NCBI RefSeq assembly: GCF_020541305.1
Contig: NZ_CP047397.1
Location: forward strand, 1-64,000
Reading direction: 5' to 3'
Source: Candidatus Vallotiella adelgis
GTDB taxonomy: Bacteria > Pseudomonadota > Gammaproteobacteria > Burkholderiales > Burkholderiaceae
Length of the DNA stretch: 64,000 nt
Of this stretch, positions 11,874-22,539 are shown piece by piece. Position numbers and translations under genes: made by a program. Positions within the stretch are counted from its first letter, which is position 1, and every line of letters begins with the position of its first letter. The notes beneath the pieces were generated by a model. It did not search any database, had not been told where the DNA came from, and saw only the letters and a list, made by a program, of their open reading frames with translations.

Positions 11874-13016
11874 ATCATTCCTTTTGAGTTGAATAGAAAA
11901 AAATTTATTACATCTCTGTGTAAAGTCACCAATACATGCCAAAAATACATATTTTGGTTAACCATGAAGAAATAGGCAGCTACTGAAGATGGGTAGCTAT
12001 TCTAAATAGCACAATCATAGTAACCCTTCGCTCTCAATACAATACTGAACGGTCTTTAATCAATTATCTTAAAACACGCACAAATATTGAACTGTAGAGG
12101 TTTTTTATCAGAACTAGCATAGTTTGTACTCGACAAAAACACCGCATAGTATACACAAAATTATAGATCGTCGGATCTTAGTATCCTACTACTATCGTAT
12201 ATAAGCGCTCAAAATCATTAAGATCTGATTGATAATAAAATGCTCGATGAAGTGCATAACGCGCGATACTACTAATACCCTACTCTCTATATGATTTTCG
12301 TATGTATTTTAGCGATAAATTCTGATTTATTTATTTTTTCCGATTTATGTATGGGTATCGCATTCTTTTAGTTCTAATAGTTTAGCGAATTCGTTGAATT
12401 TTATAGAGCATCCTATATTACTAAAAACAGTAAACCGTCTAGATAAAATATTGGATAGCAAAACCGATCGATTTTGTACTGTATATTTATAATTCGAAGA
12501 AATGTTTAATAAAAAGGTTCTTGTTTCAAATTCTTTTTGATAATAAGCTAAGTTGGCTAGCCTCCTCTAATTGAAGAGGATTATAAAAACGTTTTATATA
12601 TGTCTTAATAAACATTAATACTATACTTTCCATATCTTGTTTATAAGCTCTTTATTATATAAATCTTGCATATCTTTGCTAATCTTACTAACTATATTAG
12701 TCCGAAATTATTTATGAAAAATAAATATTTAGTTTAAAGGTTAGAGAAAATATTTTCGGATTTAGGAAAATAAAAACCAATCGTAATTTAGATTATATCT
12801 TTATTCTTGTACTTTAAACTATAGAATACAAACGATACCAGTATTCTATAAGATGATTAGTAGAATCACATTCATATATCGGTCTAATAATTGCACCAAA
12901 CTATCGCTGATCTAACAATAGCAGGTTATACATGCTGGTTAGCAAAGCTATATCCTCTCTAGGATATTTATTAGCTTTTTATGACTCTCTGCTACTAAAA
13001 ATCGGTGAATGATTTT
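11874..13016. other. AT-rich gap between tRNA-Leu and rpsU
   Basis: About 1.1 kb without a convincing frame on either strand. No tRNA arm, conserved protein block or long palindrome was recognised. It is probably eroded coding DNA. Confidence 0.5.
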
Positions 13017-13369
13017 TGGTCCCGGGAGCCGGATTCGAACCGGCAAGCTGTGAAGCGGCGGATTTTCTTCACACTACGTCTTTCGGCGCCACCAACGACG
13101 TATGGTCAGTGTTCGTGCTCTGGACTATGCCTTTGCCATCGCGCGGTACCACTTTTATTACTACTTTTGATATCGCACATTAGGCACCCTCCGTCTAGTC
13201 TCTACACCTTTCTGCTAGAACAATGAGACGCTCTGTCAGAATTGGCTCGGCGTTACCTCGGTTTATTCTCCAGGGGTTTCACCGAATTTGAAGGGCTCTA
13301 CATTAGCTGTTTCCAGCTATGCACTCAAATTCTTAAGTCCGCTATGTTTACCAATTTCATCACCCCGGG
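13017..13369 (-). tRNA. tRNA-Leu(UAA) interrupted by a group I intron
   Basis: The 5' exon (13369-13335) has acceptor CCCGGGG, a D-arm with ATG/CAT stem and TTGGTAAA loop, and the anticodon 5' stem GCGGA followed by CTT. The 3' exon (13066-13017) begins AAAA, then stem TCCGC, a variable arm with GCT/AGC stem, the T-arm CCGGTTCGAATCCGG, the acceptor strand TCCCGGG, discriminator A and an encoded CCA. Joined, they give an 85-nt class II tRNA with loop CTTAAAA, so the anticodon is UAA. The two halves are separated by 268 bases that fold as a group I intron placed after U34. An extended -10 promoter lies just upstream. This is the only tRNA gene I can find in the window. Confidence 0.92.
13067..13334 (-). 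other. Group I intron (IC3-like) inside tRNA-Leu(UAA)
   Basis: The intron is 268 nt, without an open reading frame for a homing endonuclease. The 5' splice site follows CTT, which pairs with an internal GAG to give the obligatory U-G wobble in P1. A GAAA-capped P2 hairpin (13304-13319) follows. The core carries AAGGTGTAGAGACTAGACGG and the later GGCATAGTCCAGAGC, equivalent to the R and S elements of cyanobacterial tRNA-Leu introns. In P7 GACTA (13196-13200) pairs with TAGTC (13123-13127), whereas the Anabaena intron as I recall it has GACUC with GAGUC: a compensatory change. The last intron base is G. Position between U34 and A35 matches the cyanobacterial/plastid intron. Confidence 0.88.
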
Positions 13370-13382
13370 AAAAATATCTTTT

Positions 13383-13391
13383 ATTATACCA
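13383..13391 (-). promoter_or_regulatory. Extended -10 promoter of tRNA-Leu
   Basis: The minus strand reads TGGTATAAT, a perfect extended -10, fourteen bases before the tRNA 5' end at 13369. The same TGn-TATAAT type precedes thiC. Confidence 0.6.
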
Positions 13392-14339
13392 TCTGAGAAC
13401 GTAAGAAAAAAGCTAATTTAGACAATTAGTCTAATGCGATACAATAACAAAATTTAATAAATAAACCAATAATATATTATATCTATATATATAATATATT
13501 ATTGTATACTTTACAAAAATAGTTGTGTAATATAACAGTATATTTAATTGGATTACTATAATAGTAATAATTATTTTTTAATGCGATTTAAATATGCGAA
13601 AAAATAAACTATGCAATAAAACTGCTATGTCTATCTTGTGTTGCTAGTTAAATATCGGCTCATTACCCCTTTAATTTAGGTATATTGATATAAATAAAAA
13701 ATCTCATATGACGATCTTAAGTAATTTTTCATGTGGCACAATATTTTTACTATCGATCAGTACATCTCGCTAGTCGTCTGAGATTTCTTGAATGTATCGC
13801 TACTCGATTTTAAATCTTACCGTCATTAGTATTAGCCGAATACTTTCTTAAAACGCATGTAATAATCAATCCGAGCTGTCTGTAATAAACAAGCTGAACT
13901 GCATAAATCGCTTTGCGAAATTATATTTATTCATGAATTACTCAAAATCAGATACGTTATATATAAAGTCTTCAGTTAATGGCATAAATATGTTATTTTT
14001 ATTCATTGATTTGGAAATTCTATTAAGATGTTAATCTCCTAAGATATCGAAAAATATGGCGCGCTGCAGAATCACATCATTGACTGAACTATATGTGTCT
14101 CGACGCGACTTATAGTATTACTATCAAAACTAAAGATTATAAAAATACTATAAAAACAGTAATTTACTGTGTAATATCTCTCTGTTAACTGAAATAAGTT
14201 TATTATAGACCAATATAAATATATAACTATATAAACTTAGTAAATACTATTATTCGTATTTATCGAAGCTTACATTAGGTATTCGAAAATATTTCCGTGA
14301 AAAACGCACTAAGTTAGATAATAGAAAAGTTTATATATA
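13392..14339. other. AT-rich gap upstream of tRNA-Leu
   Basis: About 0.95 kb, very AT-rich (one block of ATATAT near 13470-13505), without coding signal that I can defend. Confidence 0.5.
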
Positions 14340-14796
14340 AAAATTAGCTACAGCAGAATACTACTGCTTTAAGCTGCGTAAAATACACAGATCTATCGGT
14401 TCATCATATCGAATAGAAACCTTAACAACGCTTTTAGATCTCGGTCTACAACCTTTAACACGTAGTCGATGTCCCCTGTCACTGAGACGAACTCCTATAT
14501 TTGAGCGAACTCTATAATTAGTTCACGAAATATCGTCATACTATACAAATAGCTATGCTCTATTATTATTTGATAAAAGCAGTAACGCTAATACCTAATT
14601 TCGATACATCGAGTCGAGCCTCATATCTCTTGATCATGCCGAGTTCCGCTAGTCATGGACTAGCGGAAAAGCGTCTGTGCTGTTGACAGCTAGACTTGCT
14701 TCGGCTATCTCCAAGCTTTCTAACTTGTGCCTATTTTAGCAGTGTTCCTAGTAACCGCCGTTTTATACAATCCAGCTTGCGTATCCGCATCGTCAT
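14340..14796 (-). pseudogene. Lrp/AsnC-family transcriptional regulator, pseudogene
   Basis: Reading the minus strand from an ATG at 14796 gives MRIRKLDCIKRRLLGTLLK then a stop, equivalent to the Lrp opening 'KLDxIDRRILxxLQ'. After frameshifts the helix-turn-helix end appears as LGMIKRYEARLDVSKLGISV ('GVIRGYEARLDPxKLG'). Further on EFVSVTGDIDYVLKVVDRDL is the ligand-domain core ('CxxVTGDxDYLLKVxVxDL'), followed by a Lrp-like tail. Multiple stops and frame changes mean the gene is dead. Its length (about 450 bases) matches an intact Lrp gene. The nearest live gene is the aminotransferase at 15823; no target can be assigned. Confidence 0.72.
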
Positions 14797-15822
14797 CTCT
14801 GGTTCTCTATAAAATATAAAACTTTTAGTATGAACAAAGGTTTTCCCAAGAAAACTGCACAATGCTTCTCCCGGAGAACTTGATACACTAAACTCGAACT
14901 CAAGTTCGCAAGGCTATCTGCTAACTTCTACGAGGCTCAATGAAATCTTCTTTCACCAGTATAAAGGGAAGCATGGTAGTGTCAGGTAATATATATACTG
15001 TTCGTTAATGTAGACTAAAAAAACGAATATTTAGTGAATCCTCGATATACCCCACCATTGGTGCCTATTATTTTTTGGGTATCGTACAGATCAGTAATCA
15101 GTAAAATATTAATCAATAAGCTGGCATCCAGCATAGTTTAAAATTCCTATAATAGCTATGAGCAAATCTCGATTTTATACTATTATATTCATCGTTCTGA
15201 TCTCGTTCTATCCATAAGGATAGCATGTCGCTTACGACGAAATTCTTATTCCTAATAAATTTTTTATTGAATAAACAGAGAACAGAGATGAGGTAGTGAC
15301 TGCCCCGAATATCATAATGCTAACCTGCTGCGCATTCAGTTGAATAACAATCGGGGCTACGTCGTCGATAGTATCGATGCACACTACAGCTACCCAGCGC
15401 AGAACGTTGGAATGCCAGCACGCATTAGCAATGTTTACTAATATGTGTATATTAATCAATAATATGCTGCCGAACAAAATTTTTAAACTGTTGATGAGAC
15501 AGATGGTATCTGTCCTGCTAGCTATTAGATCATGCTGAGTATGATTTACTTGTGTTTTAATAACAAAAGAAAAGATCTGGTTAATTCTGATTAGTTAGCG
15601 TCGGCTATGCAGCTACGAACCATCCGATTCCAACAGTTCTTACTGAAACCCTAGTGGCGATCTACTGCATGCCGGAAGCTAGGCTGGTCAGCCTACTTGA
15701 TTTCTAGCTGACCAGTAGTGTTAGCGGTAAACTATAGTTTTATCCGGATCAGCCTAGAACGTCGTTGGCGACATATAACCAGACTATCCCAGCAATACTG
15801 TCTTTCATTTTTAGGATATTCC
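14797..15822. other. Gap between the lrp pseudogene and the aminotransferase
   Basis: About 1 kb. A minus frame of 81 codons at 15232-15477 is hydrophobic (GAVTTSSLFSVYSIKNLLG at its end) and has GC content above its surroundings. It may be the relic of a membrane or metabolic protein, but I cannot name it. A short inverted repeat CTGGTCAG/CTGACCAG lies near 15684-15713 upstream of the aminotransferase. Confidence 0.4.
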
Positions 15823-17046
15823 ATGTTCGAACACGTTGAAGCGTTTCCCGGTGATCCGATTTTATCGCTCAACGAAGATTTCCAGGTAGACCCGCGAGCC
15901 AATAAAGTGAATCTGAGTATTGGCATGTACTTCGATGCGCACGGCAATCTACCGCTAATGGCTGCCGTGCGTGATGCAGAGAATGCTTTAGCCAGTGAAA
16001 TTAAGGCCCACCCATATCTACCAATGTCGGGACTACCGTCTTATCGAGATACAGTGCAACAACTTGTGTTCGGAAACGCATGCGGCGCGCGCACTCAGCG
16101 GCTTATCGCGACGTTACAAACACTGGGTGGATCGGGTGCACTGAAAGTCGGAGCAGACTTCCTGAGACGTATATTTCCAGACGCGCAGGTATGGATTAGC
16201 GATCCCAGTTGGGAAAATCACCGCGTGGTATTCGAGCGTGCGGGCTTTACAGTAAATACTTACCCGTATTATAGCAGCACTACTGGTGGGTTATGCTTTG
16301 ATGAAATGCTTCATGCATTACGCGCGATTCCACAACGCCATATTCTGCTTCTACACGCATGTTGCCATAACCCGACAGGGGTCGACCTAGACCGCAACCA
16401 ATGGCGTGAGGTCATATTAATAATCGCGAAAAACAAGTTATTGCCGTTTGTTGACTTGGCATATCAAGGTTTTGGTGTAGATCTAGACGATGACGCCTTT
16501 GCTGTTCGAGAGCTAACCGCTCATGGCTTATCGTGTCTTGTCGCCAACTCGTTTTCAAAGAACTTCTCGCTATATGGTGAGCGATGTGGTGGCCTCAGCG
16601 TCGTATGTCAATCTACTAATGAGGCATCGCGCGTACTAGGGCAGCTAACCGGCGTAGTACGGGCTAACTATAGCAACCCGCCTACCTATGGAGCAAAAAT
16701 TGTTCACAGAGTACTCTGTACACCAGCACTACGTGCTCTGTGGCAGTCCGAGCTCGCTGCAATGTGCAAGCGCATTTCTGCAATGCGCCATTTAATTTAT
16801 CAGCGGTTGCGAAGCTATTTTGCTGACGATAAGTTGTCACATTATATTCGACAACGTGGTATGTTCACTTATACTGGACTAAGTGCTGAACAAGTGAACC
16901 GCCTTCGTATCGAGCACGGTGTGTACTTAGTTCGCTCTGGACGAATGTGTATCGCTGGCTTGAATGAGCAGAACGTTATTGTAGTCGCCGACGCTATCGC
17001 GAATGTACTGCTCGATCGAAAAAAATCGAAGTCGAGTCAAATCTAA
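15823..17046 (+). CDS. tyrB: Aromatic amino acid / aspartate aminotransferase (class I)
   Basis: This PLP-dependent fold-type I aminotransferase exchanges amino groups between aromatic or dicarboxylic amino acids and 2-oxoglutarate. The N-terminus MFEHVEAFPGDPILSLNEDF and the blocks HNPTGVDL and ANSFSKNFSLYGERCGGLS, with the Schiff-base lysine in SFSKNFSLYGER, are typical of the TyrB/AspC subfamily. The frame is open from 15718, but the family start is the ATG at 15823, preceded by an AGGA about 7 bases upstream, giving 407 aa. It probably performs the last step of phenylalanine/tyrosine synthesis; the choice between TyrB and AspC specificity cannot be made from sequence by eye. Confidence 0.92.
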   Translation: MFEHVEAFPGDPILSLNEDFQVDPRANKVNLSIGMYFDAHGNLPLMAAVRDAENALASEIKAHPYLPMSGLPSYRDTVQQLVFGNACGARTQRLIATLQTLGGSGALKVGADFLRRIFPDAQVWISDPSWENHRVVFERAGFTVNTYPYYSSTTGGLCFDEMLHALRAIPQRHILLLHACCHNPTGVDLDRNQWREVILIIAKNKLLPFVDLAYQGFGVDLDDDAFAVRELTAHGLSCLVANSFSKNFSLYGERCGGLSVVCQSTNEASRVLGQLTGVVRANYSNPPTYGAKIVHRVLCTPALRALWQSELAAMCKRISAMRHLIYQRLRSYFADDKLSHYIRQRGMFTYTGLSAEQVNRLRIEHGVYLVRSGRMCIAGLNEQNVIVVADAIANVLLDRKKSKSSQI

Positions 17047-18970
17047 CTAACAAATAACATATATAGTGCATGTTATTGCCTTGATATCGGAGAAAAAATA
17101 AGCTCAATATACTAGAGTAAGAGTATAATCTCAACTTCACTACTTTCGCGTTCGCAAACGCCATCCAACAGTACTTGTGTACTCAACACATCCAAAAAAT
17201 CGACTGTTCCCTCCCTCCCCCTGAGGGATTGTCTCGCTTTAAATATAGTCTCTTGACTAGCTCTATCCTAGTTCCGCATTTCATGCATGCATCTAAATAT
17301 TAGCGCTCATTTAATTGATCTTGCCCAAGATTGCTATACTATCTGAAAACATTTTCTCGATTTTTCATGTTAACCGACCGGAGAAAGATGAAGACTATCC
17401 CCGAAACACTTACTCAGCTAATGTGCTCGAAAAGCGTCTATGCTGCGCCCTCTTATTTTATCTTGATTTAGTATCGTTATCGTCGCCTAAACAAGCACCT
17501 ACATCGCTGTATAGGTCTCGTCGGATATGCCGACTTGTATTTTCTCACAAGAGCACTAAAAACTAAGTCGAATATTACTTTATATTAATTCTCTAGCTCT
17601 TGATTCGGAGGTATCTTTTCTTCTAATTTTATAAATTAGAGATGACTATTATTTAGTAGCTGATTACTATTTTAGTAAACAAGATATATTAGCCTTGCAT
17701 TTCTAAAAAAGGTCCTATCGATTGACGACTGATACACCTGCTCTTACCGTTTACGTAGAGCGAAATATTAATAAGAATCACTTTTTCGGTGCTGTTTTAC
17801 GAGTTAAAACCGCCGCGTCTTAATGACTGAGGTATGCTAGTTCGCATATCTCGAATCTTGATTCAAATCACGTTTGCTGGACTCTAATCGTCAGCTACTA
17901 GTTTCAGTATATCCGATGATAACAAAAGCCCCTCAAAACAGAAGGTAAATAATAATAGAGGTATTTTCAGCCCTCATAATCTATGATGCTCCACTACATC
18001 GGCATGAGGATTAGAACTAGCGGACTCGTGTACATATCACGAATTTGATTACTATAGTACTTTACCATATGCAACACATCGGGTGAATCACTATAAATGA
18101 ACAATTGACGCTTACTATACAGATGATGCATCTTGCTATAAGGCCCTATACTTATCGACATCTAGCATGATGCGAATATTACCTAGGATTATTCTAGTTT
18201 CTAGAATTCACTATAGCACTTTATCTAACAATCGTCACCAACCTAAGCGAATAAACGTGTATCGCTTAGGTTGGTGGCAAAAATACTGCAGTATTTTCTC
18301 ATCAGATGTTCTACGCTATTCTGTAATCGGTCGACAAAAAATATTGTCGGTTAAAATTCTATAGACCTCGCTCAGAGGAAACACCTCGGCTTGTACCGAA
18401 TTAACTCAGACGTTGACCACGCTGGTTCGACAACTAAAATCGCCGGATTTTCTTTATTTCCTCACTCTATTATTTATATAGACCTAATGCAGGACAGGCA
18501 AAAACAGACGCTACGAATAGCAGTCGCCGCCAGAATTTTTCTGGTTATATTAGAATTCAGCATTCTATGTTATTTACGAGTATTTATCAAAATTACTATC
18601 GAAGGATTTCGGCTCTGCTCAGCAATCGGCACTGTCATACTTAATAATGCAAGACAGCGGAAACTATTATTATTAATATCTATAATATTCGACTGGTTTG
18701 TTAATTCATTATCTATCGCACTTGGTCGTCTTTATATATAACTTTACGCGCAGTAGTCTATATATCATCAGATATTATTAGAGGTAATCTGATTTTTAAA
18801 TAAATATTTATTTGTATACCGAATATTATTCGGTAAGGTAAATATACCTGAAAAATTATAAAAAATAGTATTAAAACTCACGTTACTATTAAAAATTTTT
18901 TATAAATATATTATATATAATATTAATACTCTAATTACATATATAATTAATTATTTTAATACGACTATGC
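17047..18970. other. 1.9-kb gap with gene debris
   Basis: No gene can be named. Frames of 65-116 codons (for example 18391-18741) lack a recognisable family. A 15-bp perfect inverted repeat (18236-18250 with 18262-18276, loop of 11) is the clearest structure. GC content rises above the background in patches, suggesting old coding DNA. Confidence 0.45.
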
Positions 18971-19846
18971 TTAGTTTTTGTAATTAATAAATTCTAATAC
19001 TGCACGATTGAATGCGTATGGGTTAGCTAGATTCATCCCGTGCGAAGCACCAGCAATAGTTATCTGGCGTGCATCATCGATATTCTTATGTAACCAAGCA
19101 ATATTCCTATGAAAAATTGAAGGGCTTTTTTCTCCACCGATTAATAGAACGGGCAAAGTGATTTGTTTTGCCTCGTGCGCGGAAAAATCTGGCATCTGCT
19201 CCGAAATTTGCTGCCGCAGTGTATGCGCATTATCGCGTGCCATTGTTTTAAAACTTTTCGGGCTTTTTGCCCATGACCCTGCAGAGCTCACCGAATCGAT
19301 AAATAACGCTAGACCATAGTCTAGCTCGCCCTGCTCAATTAGTGCTACAGAACGGGAATGCAGCGCATTAATCAGACCTATTTCTTTCTGTACAGATGCT
19401 AGCACATCCCTTCTTTGAGCTGCACCGCCCGGGTCGGCTAGCGTTATACTGCGCAAGCAGTCTGGAAATCGGAGGGCAAGATGAAATGCCAGATAAGCAC
19501 CGCGGGAATGCGCAATAATATGTGCTGGCTCGCATACTACATTATCGATGAACTCAGCGATCTGCCATACATGCGTATTCCAGCTGAATGGCAGCATACA
19601 ATTCAGCTCACGAGTCGGAAAGTAGTGTCCTAGACTGAGCGATAGCACACGATGCGTTGCTGCCAGTGGCACGAACTGCGGCCCCCAATACCGGTAGTCG
19701 CACAACGAACCGTGAACCAACACAATCGGCTCGCCCATACCCATCTGAGAGAAAGCGATACTCGAGTCGTCATTCAGTGTAACTGATTGAGCGCAAAAAA
19801 TTGTGTTTGTCGGCGCTTCTCTTGGAATCGGCAAGGTTCTAGTCAT
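18971..19846 (-). CDS. Alpha/beta hydrolase fold protein
   Basis: A serine hydrolase of the alpha/beta fold, substrate unknown. The oxyanion-hole block IVLVHGSLCDYRYW lies near residue 40, the nucleophile elbow is AHSRGAYLA (H-S-R-G), and the catalytic histidine sits in GASHGMNL near the C-terminus; a GGEKSP turn precedes it, as for the acid loop. The frame extends upstream into the neighbouring gene, but the ATG at 19846 overlaps the stop of the H-NS-like gene (ATGA), which marks it as the natural start and indicates coupled translation. Length is 291 aa, normal for esterase or epoxide-hydrolase-like members. No signal peptide is visible, so it should be cytoplasmic. Confidence 0.85.
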   Translation of the reverse strand: MTRTLPIPREAPTNTIFCAQSVTLNDDSSIAFSQMGMGEPIVLVHGSLCDYRYWGPQFVPLAATHRVLSLSLGHYFPTRELNCMLPFSWNTHVWQIAEFIDNVVCEPAHIIAHSRGAYLAFHLALRFPDCLRSITLADPGGAAQRRDVLASVQKEIGLINALHSRSVALIEQGELDYGLALFIDSVSSAGSWAKSPKSFKTMARDNAHTLRQQISEQMPDFSAHEAKQITLPVLLIGGEKSPSIFHRNIAWLHKNIDDARQITIAGASHGMNLANPYAFNRAVLEFINYKN

Positions 19847-20085
19847 TGCTTTGGCTCGACCATGAAGTGCTTGATTGACTGCCCTGCATGCACCGCTCGC
19901 TTGAGCCAATCCGGCATACTTCCTTCACCATCCCATACATTTCCGTATGCATCACGAAACAATATCGGTTTTATTTTTTTTTCATCTGCAGCAAGTTCTT
20001 CAGCTAAACGCTCGATAGAAATATCGTATTCGTTCATCTGGCGATGAATATAAGCAATAATTCTCTGTCTCTTCTGTTCGTCCAT
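19843..20085 (-). CDS. H-NS family histone-like DNA-binding protein, short
   Basis: An 80-aa protein whose C-terminal half, FRDAYGNVWDGEGSMPDWL, carries the H-NS DNA-binding signature (RD...G..W.G.G..P.W). The N-terminal half (MDEQKRQRIIAYIHRQMNEYDISIERLAEEL) is a short amphipathic helix region, shorter than the usual oligomerisation domain of about 50-60 residues. It may be a compact paralogue rather than a full silencer. It is the first gene of a two-gene operon with the alpha/beta hydrolase (ATGA overlap). An H-NS-like protein is a plausible xenogeneic silencer or nucleoid protein; the target genes are unknown. Confidence 0.85.
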   Translation of the reverse strand: MDEQKRQRIIAYIHRQMNEYDISIERLAEELAADEKKIKPILFRDAYGNVWDGEGSMPDWLKRAVHAGQSIKHFMVEPKQ

Positions 20086-21751
20086 AGGGAATTTTATTAT
20101 ATCGCGAAATCTAGGCGGTAAACTAGAAAGAGCTCGCCATCGACATAGATTGGCCTTCTTATCGTTTCATTTTAACGTAATTTTATGATCGGCTTGTCAG
20201 CTACGTGATCCACGTCCACTAGTACGTAGCTCATAGACATTAGAAGTCTAGGGAATTTCGCGATGAGCTATGCCAAAGACACATCCTTTAGATATTGATA
20301 GCACTTAGTTGGACGGATGTGGTACCACCTAGTTCTACTAATGTCATACGTTCTTCGATTCTATAACCTAAACGAACGCAACAGATCAATCTTTCTTCTA
20401 TAGGGGATTACCGTACGGGTATAAAAATTCATGTAGAGCTGGCCGATCAACCCATGGTGATCTAACTGAACCAATAATATTTTTCTCATACTACGCTGTC
20501 GCAGTAACCCTAGATCAGTGAAAACACATAAAGATTACATCTTTGCCTATAAACCTATCTGTTAAACCAAAAAGCCGCATGCTTAGCTCGATTATTGAGA
20601 GAATTTTTTCAACTTTACCCCCTGATTGTCAGCCTTTTGTAGCTTGTGCTTATAAAATTACGTCAATATTTATAAGCGAGTCAACATGGTTAACGATTTT
20701 TATACTGATACTATGCTCATCATCGATTCTGGCTTGACAGGTAATGCTTATTACTCCGAAAGGCTATATAAAACGTTATGTCAACCCTGAAACAGTAGGA
20801 TAAAGTGCCAGAATGCCAAACTGGTGTTATCGTTTTTATACCAAAATCTATTATCAACATAGTTACGCAATAGAGTCATCTGGCACAGAGTCGCTCTCAT
20901 ATGGCCATAATCATCTAAAGGTGAATCACACGTGCATAAACTCGCCCCCCCAATTATTCTTGTTATACCTAGTATCTTTTCTTTAATTTATTGATAAGAA
21001 CCCGCTACATCCCTCATTTTAGGAATAAGGTATTCGCTTGTTTTCTTATTGAGTAGCCCGATACGAATAGGATGTGAACCGCAACGCGCTTTTTCTTGTG
21101 CTGCGTTTTGCGAAACAGCATTCTGCTGTTTAGTTTAGTAACATATATTCGTCGGTAATAAATATTGATGAAACTATATTCATAGAACAGGTGACTGTCA
21201 TGGTTTTTAGCAATTACTCCTTCGATAATTTACATATCGCTACATACACTATTTTTATCTAATTTAAGTCATACCTAGAAAAGCGATATTAGTACATTAA
21301 GGTGTGGCCCTAATTTTTTATTGTTGCAGACCCACAATGGCACTACCTTTACTTCAACGAAAATTAGATAAAGTGAGTTCAACAAAGCCAGTGTTGAGAT
21401 GTGTTCCGGTTGTATGCATTACACTAAAAAAAGAACTAACATCTTCATCAGAAGGATTTCTGATTCTTTCTTGCATCTAATCATACCCGATATCTGTTTT
21501 TTCACAACACCAACACGCCTAGGTACATTGAGTAGAAAAAAGCAACTAGTCTGACAACATTAAGGTTGAGCAGTTAATAATATAACTGCAATATGCATCA
21601 TATAAATGCAATTACTAACCTTCCACATTATACACGTAAGTATCGGCAGATACAGCTAGCTCTAGCTCTAAACATAGGTAGAGTATTAAAATATCAGATA
21701 TATACAATATTGAGCGTTACACATTATACTTATTTTGAATCAGCCAATTTA
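20086..21751. other. 1.7-kb gap without recognised genes
   Basis: AT-rich with scattered GC-richer patches. I found no conserved protein block, RNA gene or long palindrome; small stems such as AACAGCA/TGCTGTT near 21116-21133 are within chance expectation. Probably gene erosion. Confidence 0.5.
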
Positions 21752-22168
21752 TTAAAGCTTCGCACGAATACGCTGTGCGACTGCCTCGATTTTGTCTATC
21801 GTAGTCACTACGCGCGCATGTAGTCTTAGTTCTTTACCAGCATGACGTGGAATTATATGGAAATGCACGTGTGGCACCGTCTGCCCAGCCGCTTCTCCAT
21901 TGAACTGGGCTACTAATATACCCCCCGGTTTTAGGGCGTCTCGCACCGCAGTGGCAACCCGGTTGACCATCTGAAAACATGCTGCTCCCACCTCATCTGG
22001 TAAGTCGAATATCTCTGACACCGCTTCCTTTGGAACCACCAGCACATGTCCATCTATCTCTGGCATCATATCCATGAAAGCTAAAACGCTACTTGTCTCA
22101 GAGACTTTAACGCACGGCAATTCGCCGCGAAGGATACGTGCGAACGGGTTATTTGAGTCATATCGCAT
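21752..22168 (-). CDS. HIT family (histidine triad) nucleotide hydrolase/transferase
   Basis: A 138-aa HIT protein with the full triad HVHFH (VPHVHFHIIPRH) near residue 103, preceded by QFNGEAAGQTVPH and, in the N-terminal half, by GHVLVVPKEAVSEIFDLP, the typical 'GHxLVxPKxH' strand, here with E replacing the usual histidine. HIT proteins cleave nucleotide phosphoramidates or dinucleoside polyphosphates. The N-terminus NPFARILRGELPCVKV is HinT/Hit-like. It stands alone in an eroded region on the minus strand. Start is an ATG; no strong Shine-Dalgarno is visible. Confidence 0.92.
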   Translation of the reverse strand: MRYDSNNPFARILRGELPCVKVSETSSVLAFMDMMPEIDGHVLVVPKEAVSEIFDLPDEVGAACFQMVNRVATAVRDALKPGGILVAQFNGEAAGQTVPHVHFHIIPRHAGKELRLHARVVTTIDKIEAVAQRIRAKL

Positions 22169-22539
22169 CGCGCCTTATACTCCCCCGGTCGTAAATAGGC
22201 ATACAAATCGCGAGCATAACCGAGTTCTATTGATTTAGTTATCCAATCTAACGCATCTGCCCTATATTGCTTCTAATAAAGTCATGTATTCTTGATGAGC
22301 AGGCATTATCTATGCAAATATTGTTATTAGATGACAACCCCATCCATCAATACAAACTCAAAAGTTTTTACTATCAGTAGTTTTAGCACAGACATCTCAT
22401 AATAAAGAACGTTATACGCGACGCTGATCGAGTTGAGAATCTCAGCTACGCGCCAAAAATTCAGGACACAGCCACTTTTTACTAAGAACCAATCAACTAA
22501 CTTAACCCTGGACAATAATAGTTTCTAGGAATATCTGCG

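Noticed and set aside
13005-13226. Plus-strand frame over the tRNA-Leu region as a protein gene
   Set aside because: It is the antisense of the tRNA 3' exon and intron.
13017-13369. tmRNA (ssrA) instead of a tRNA
   Set aside because: The two ends pair as a tRNA acceptor, but the middle lacks a tag reading frame and has group I intron core elements.
15232-15477. Minus-strand frame of 81 codons as a membrane-protein gene
   Set aside because: No family recognised, no Shine-Dalgarno, and length within what chance gives; mentioned only as possible debris.
17845-17890. GATTCAAATC as a tRNA T-arm
   Set aside because: No matching acceptor, anticodon or D arm around it.
18391-18741. Plus-strand frame of 116 codons as a gene
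   Set aside because: Composition follows the AT-rich background and no domain is recognisable.
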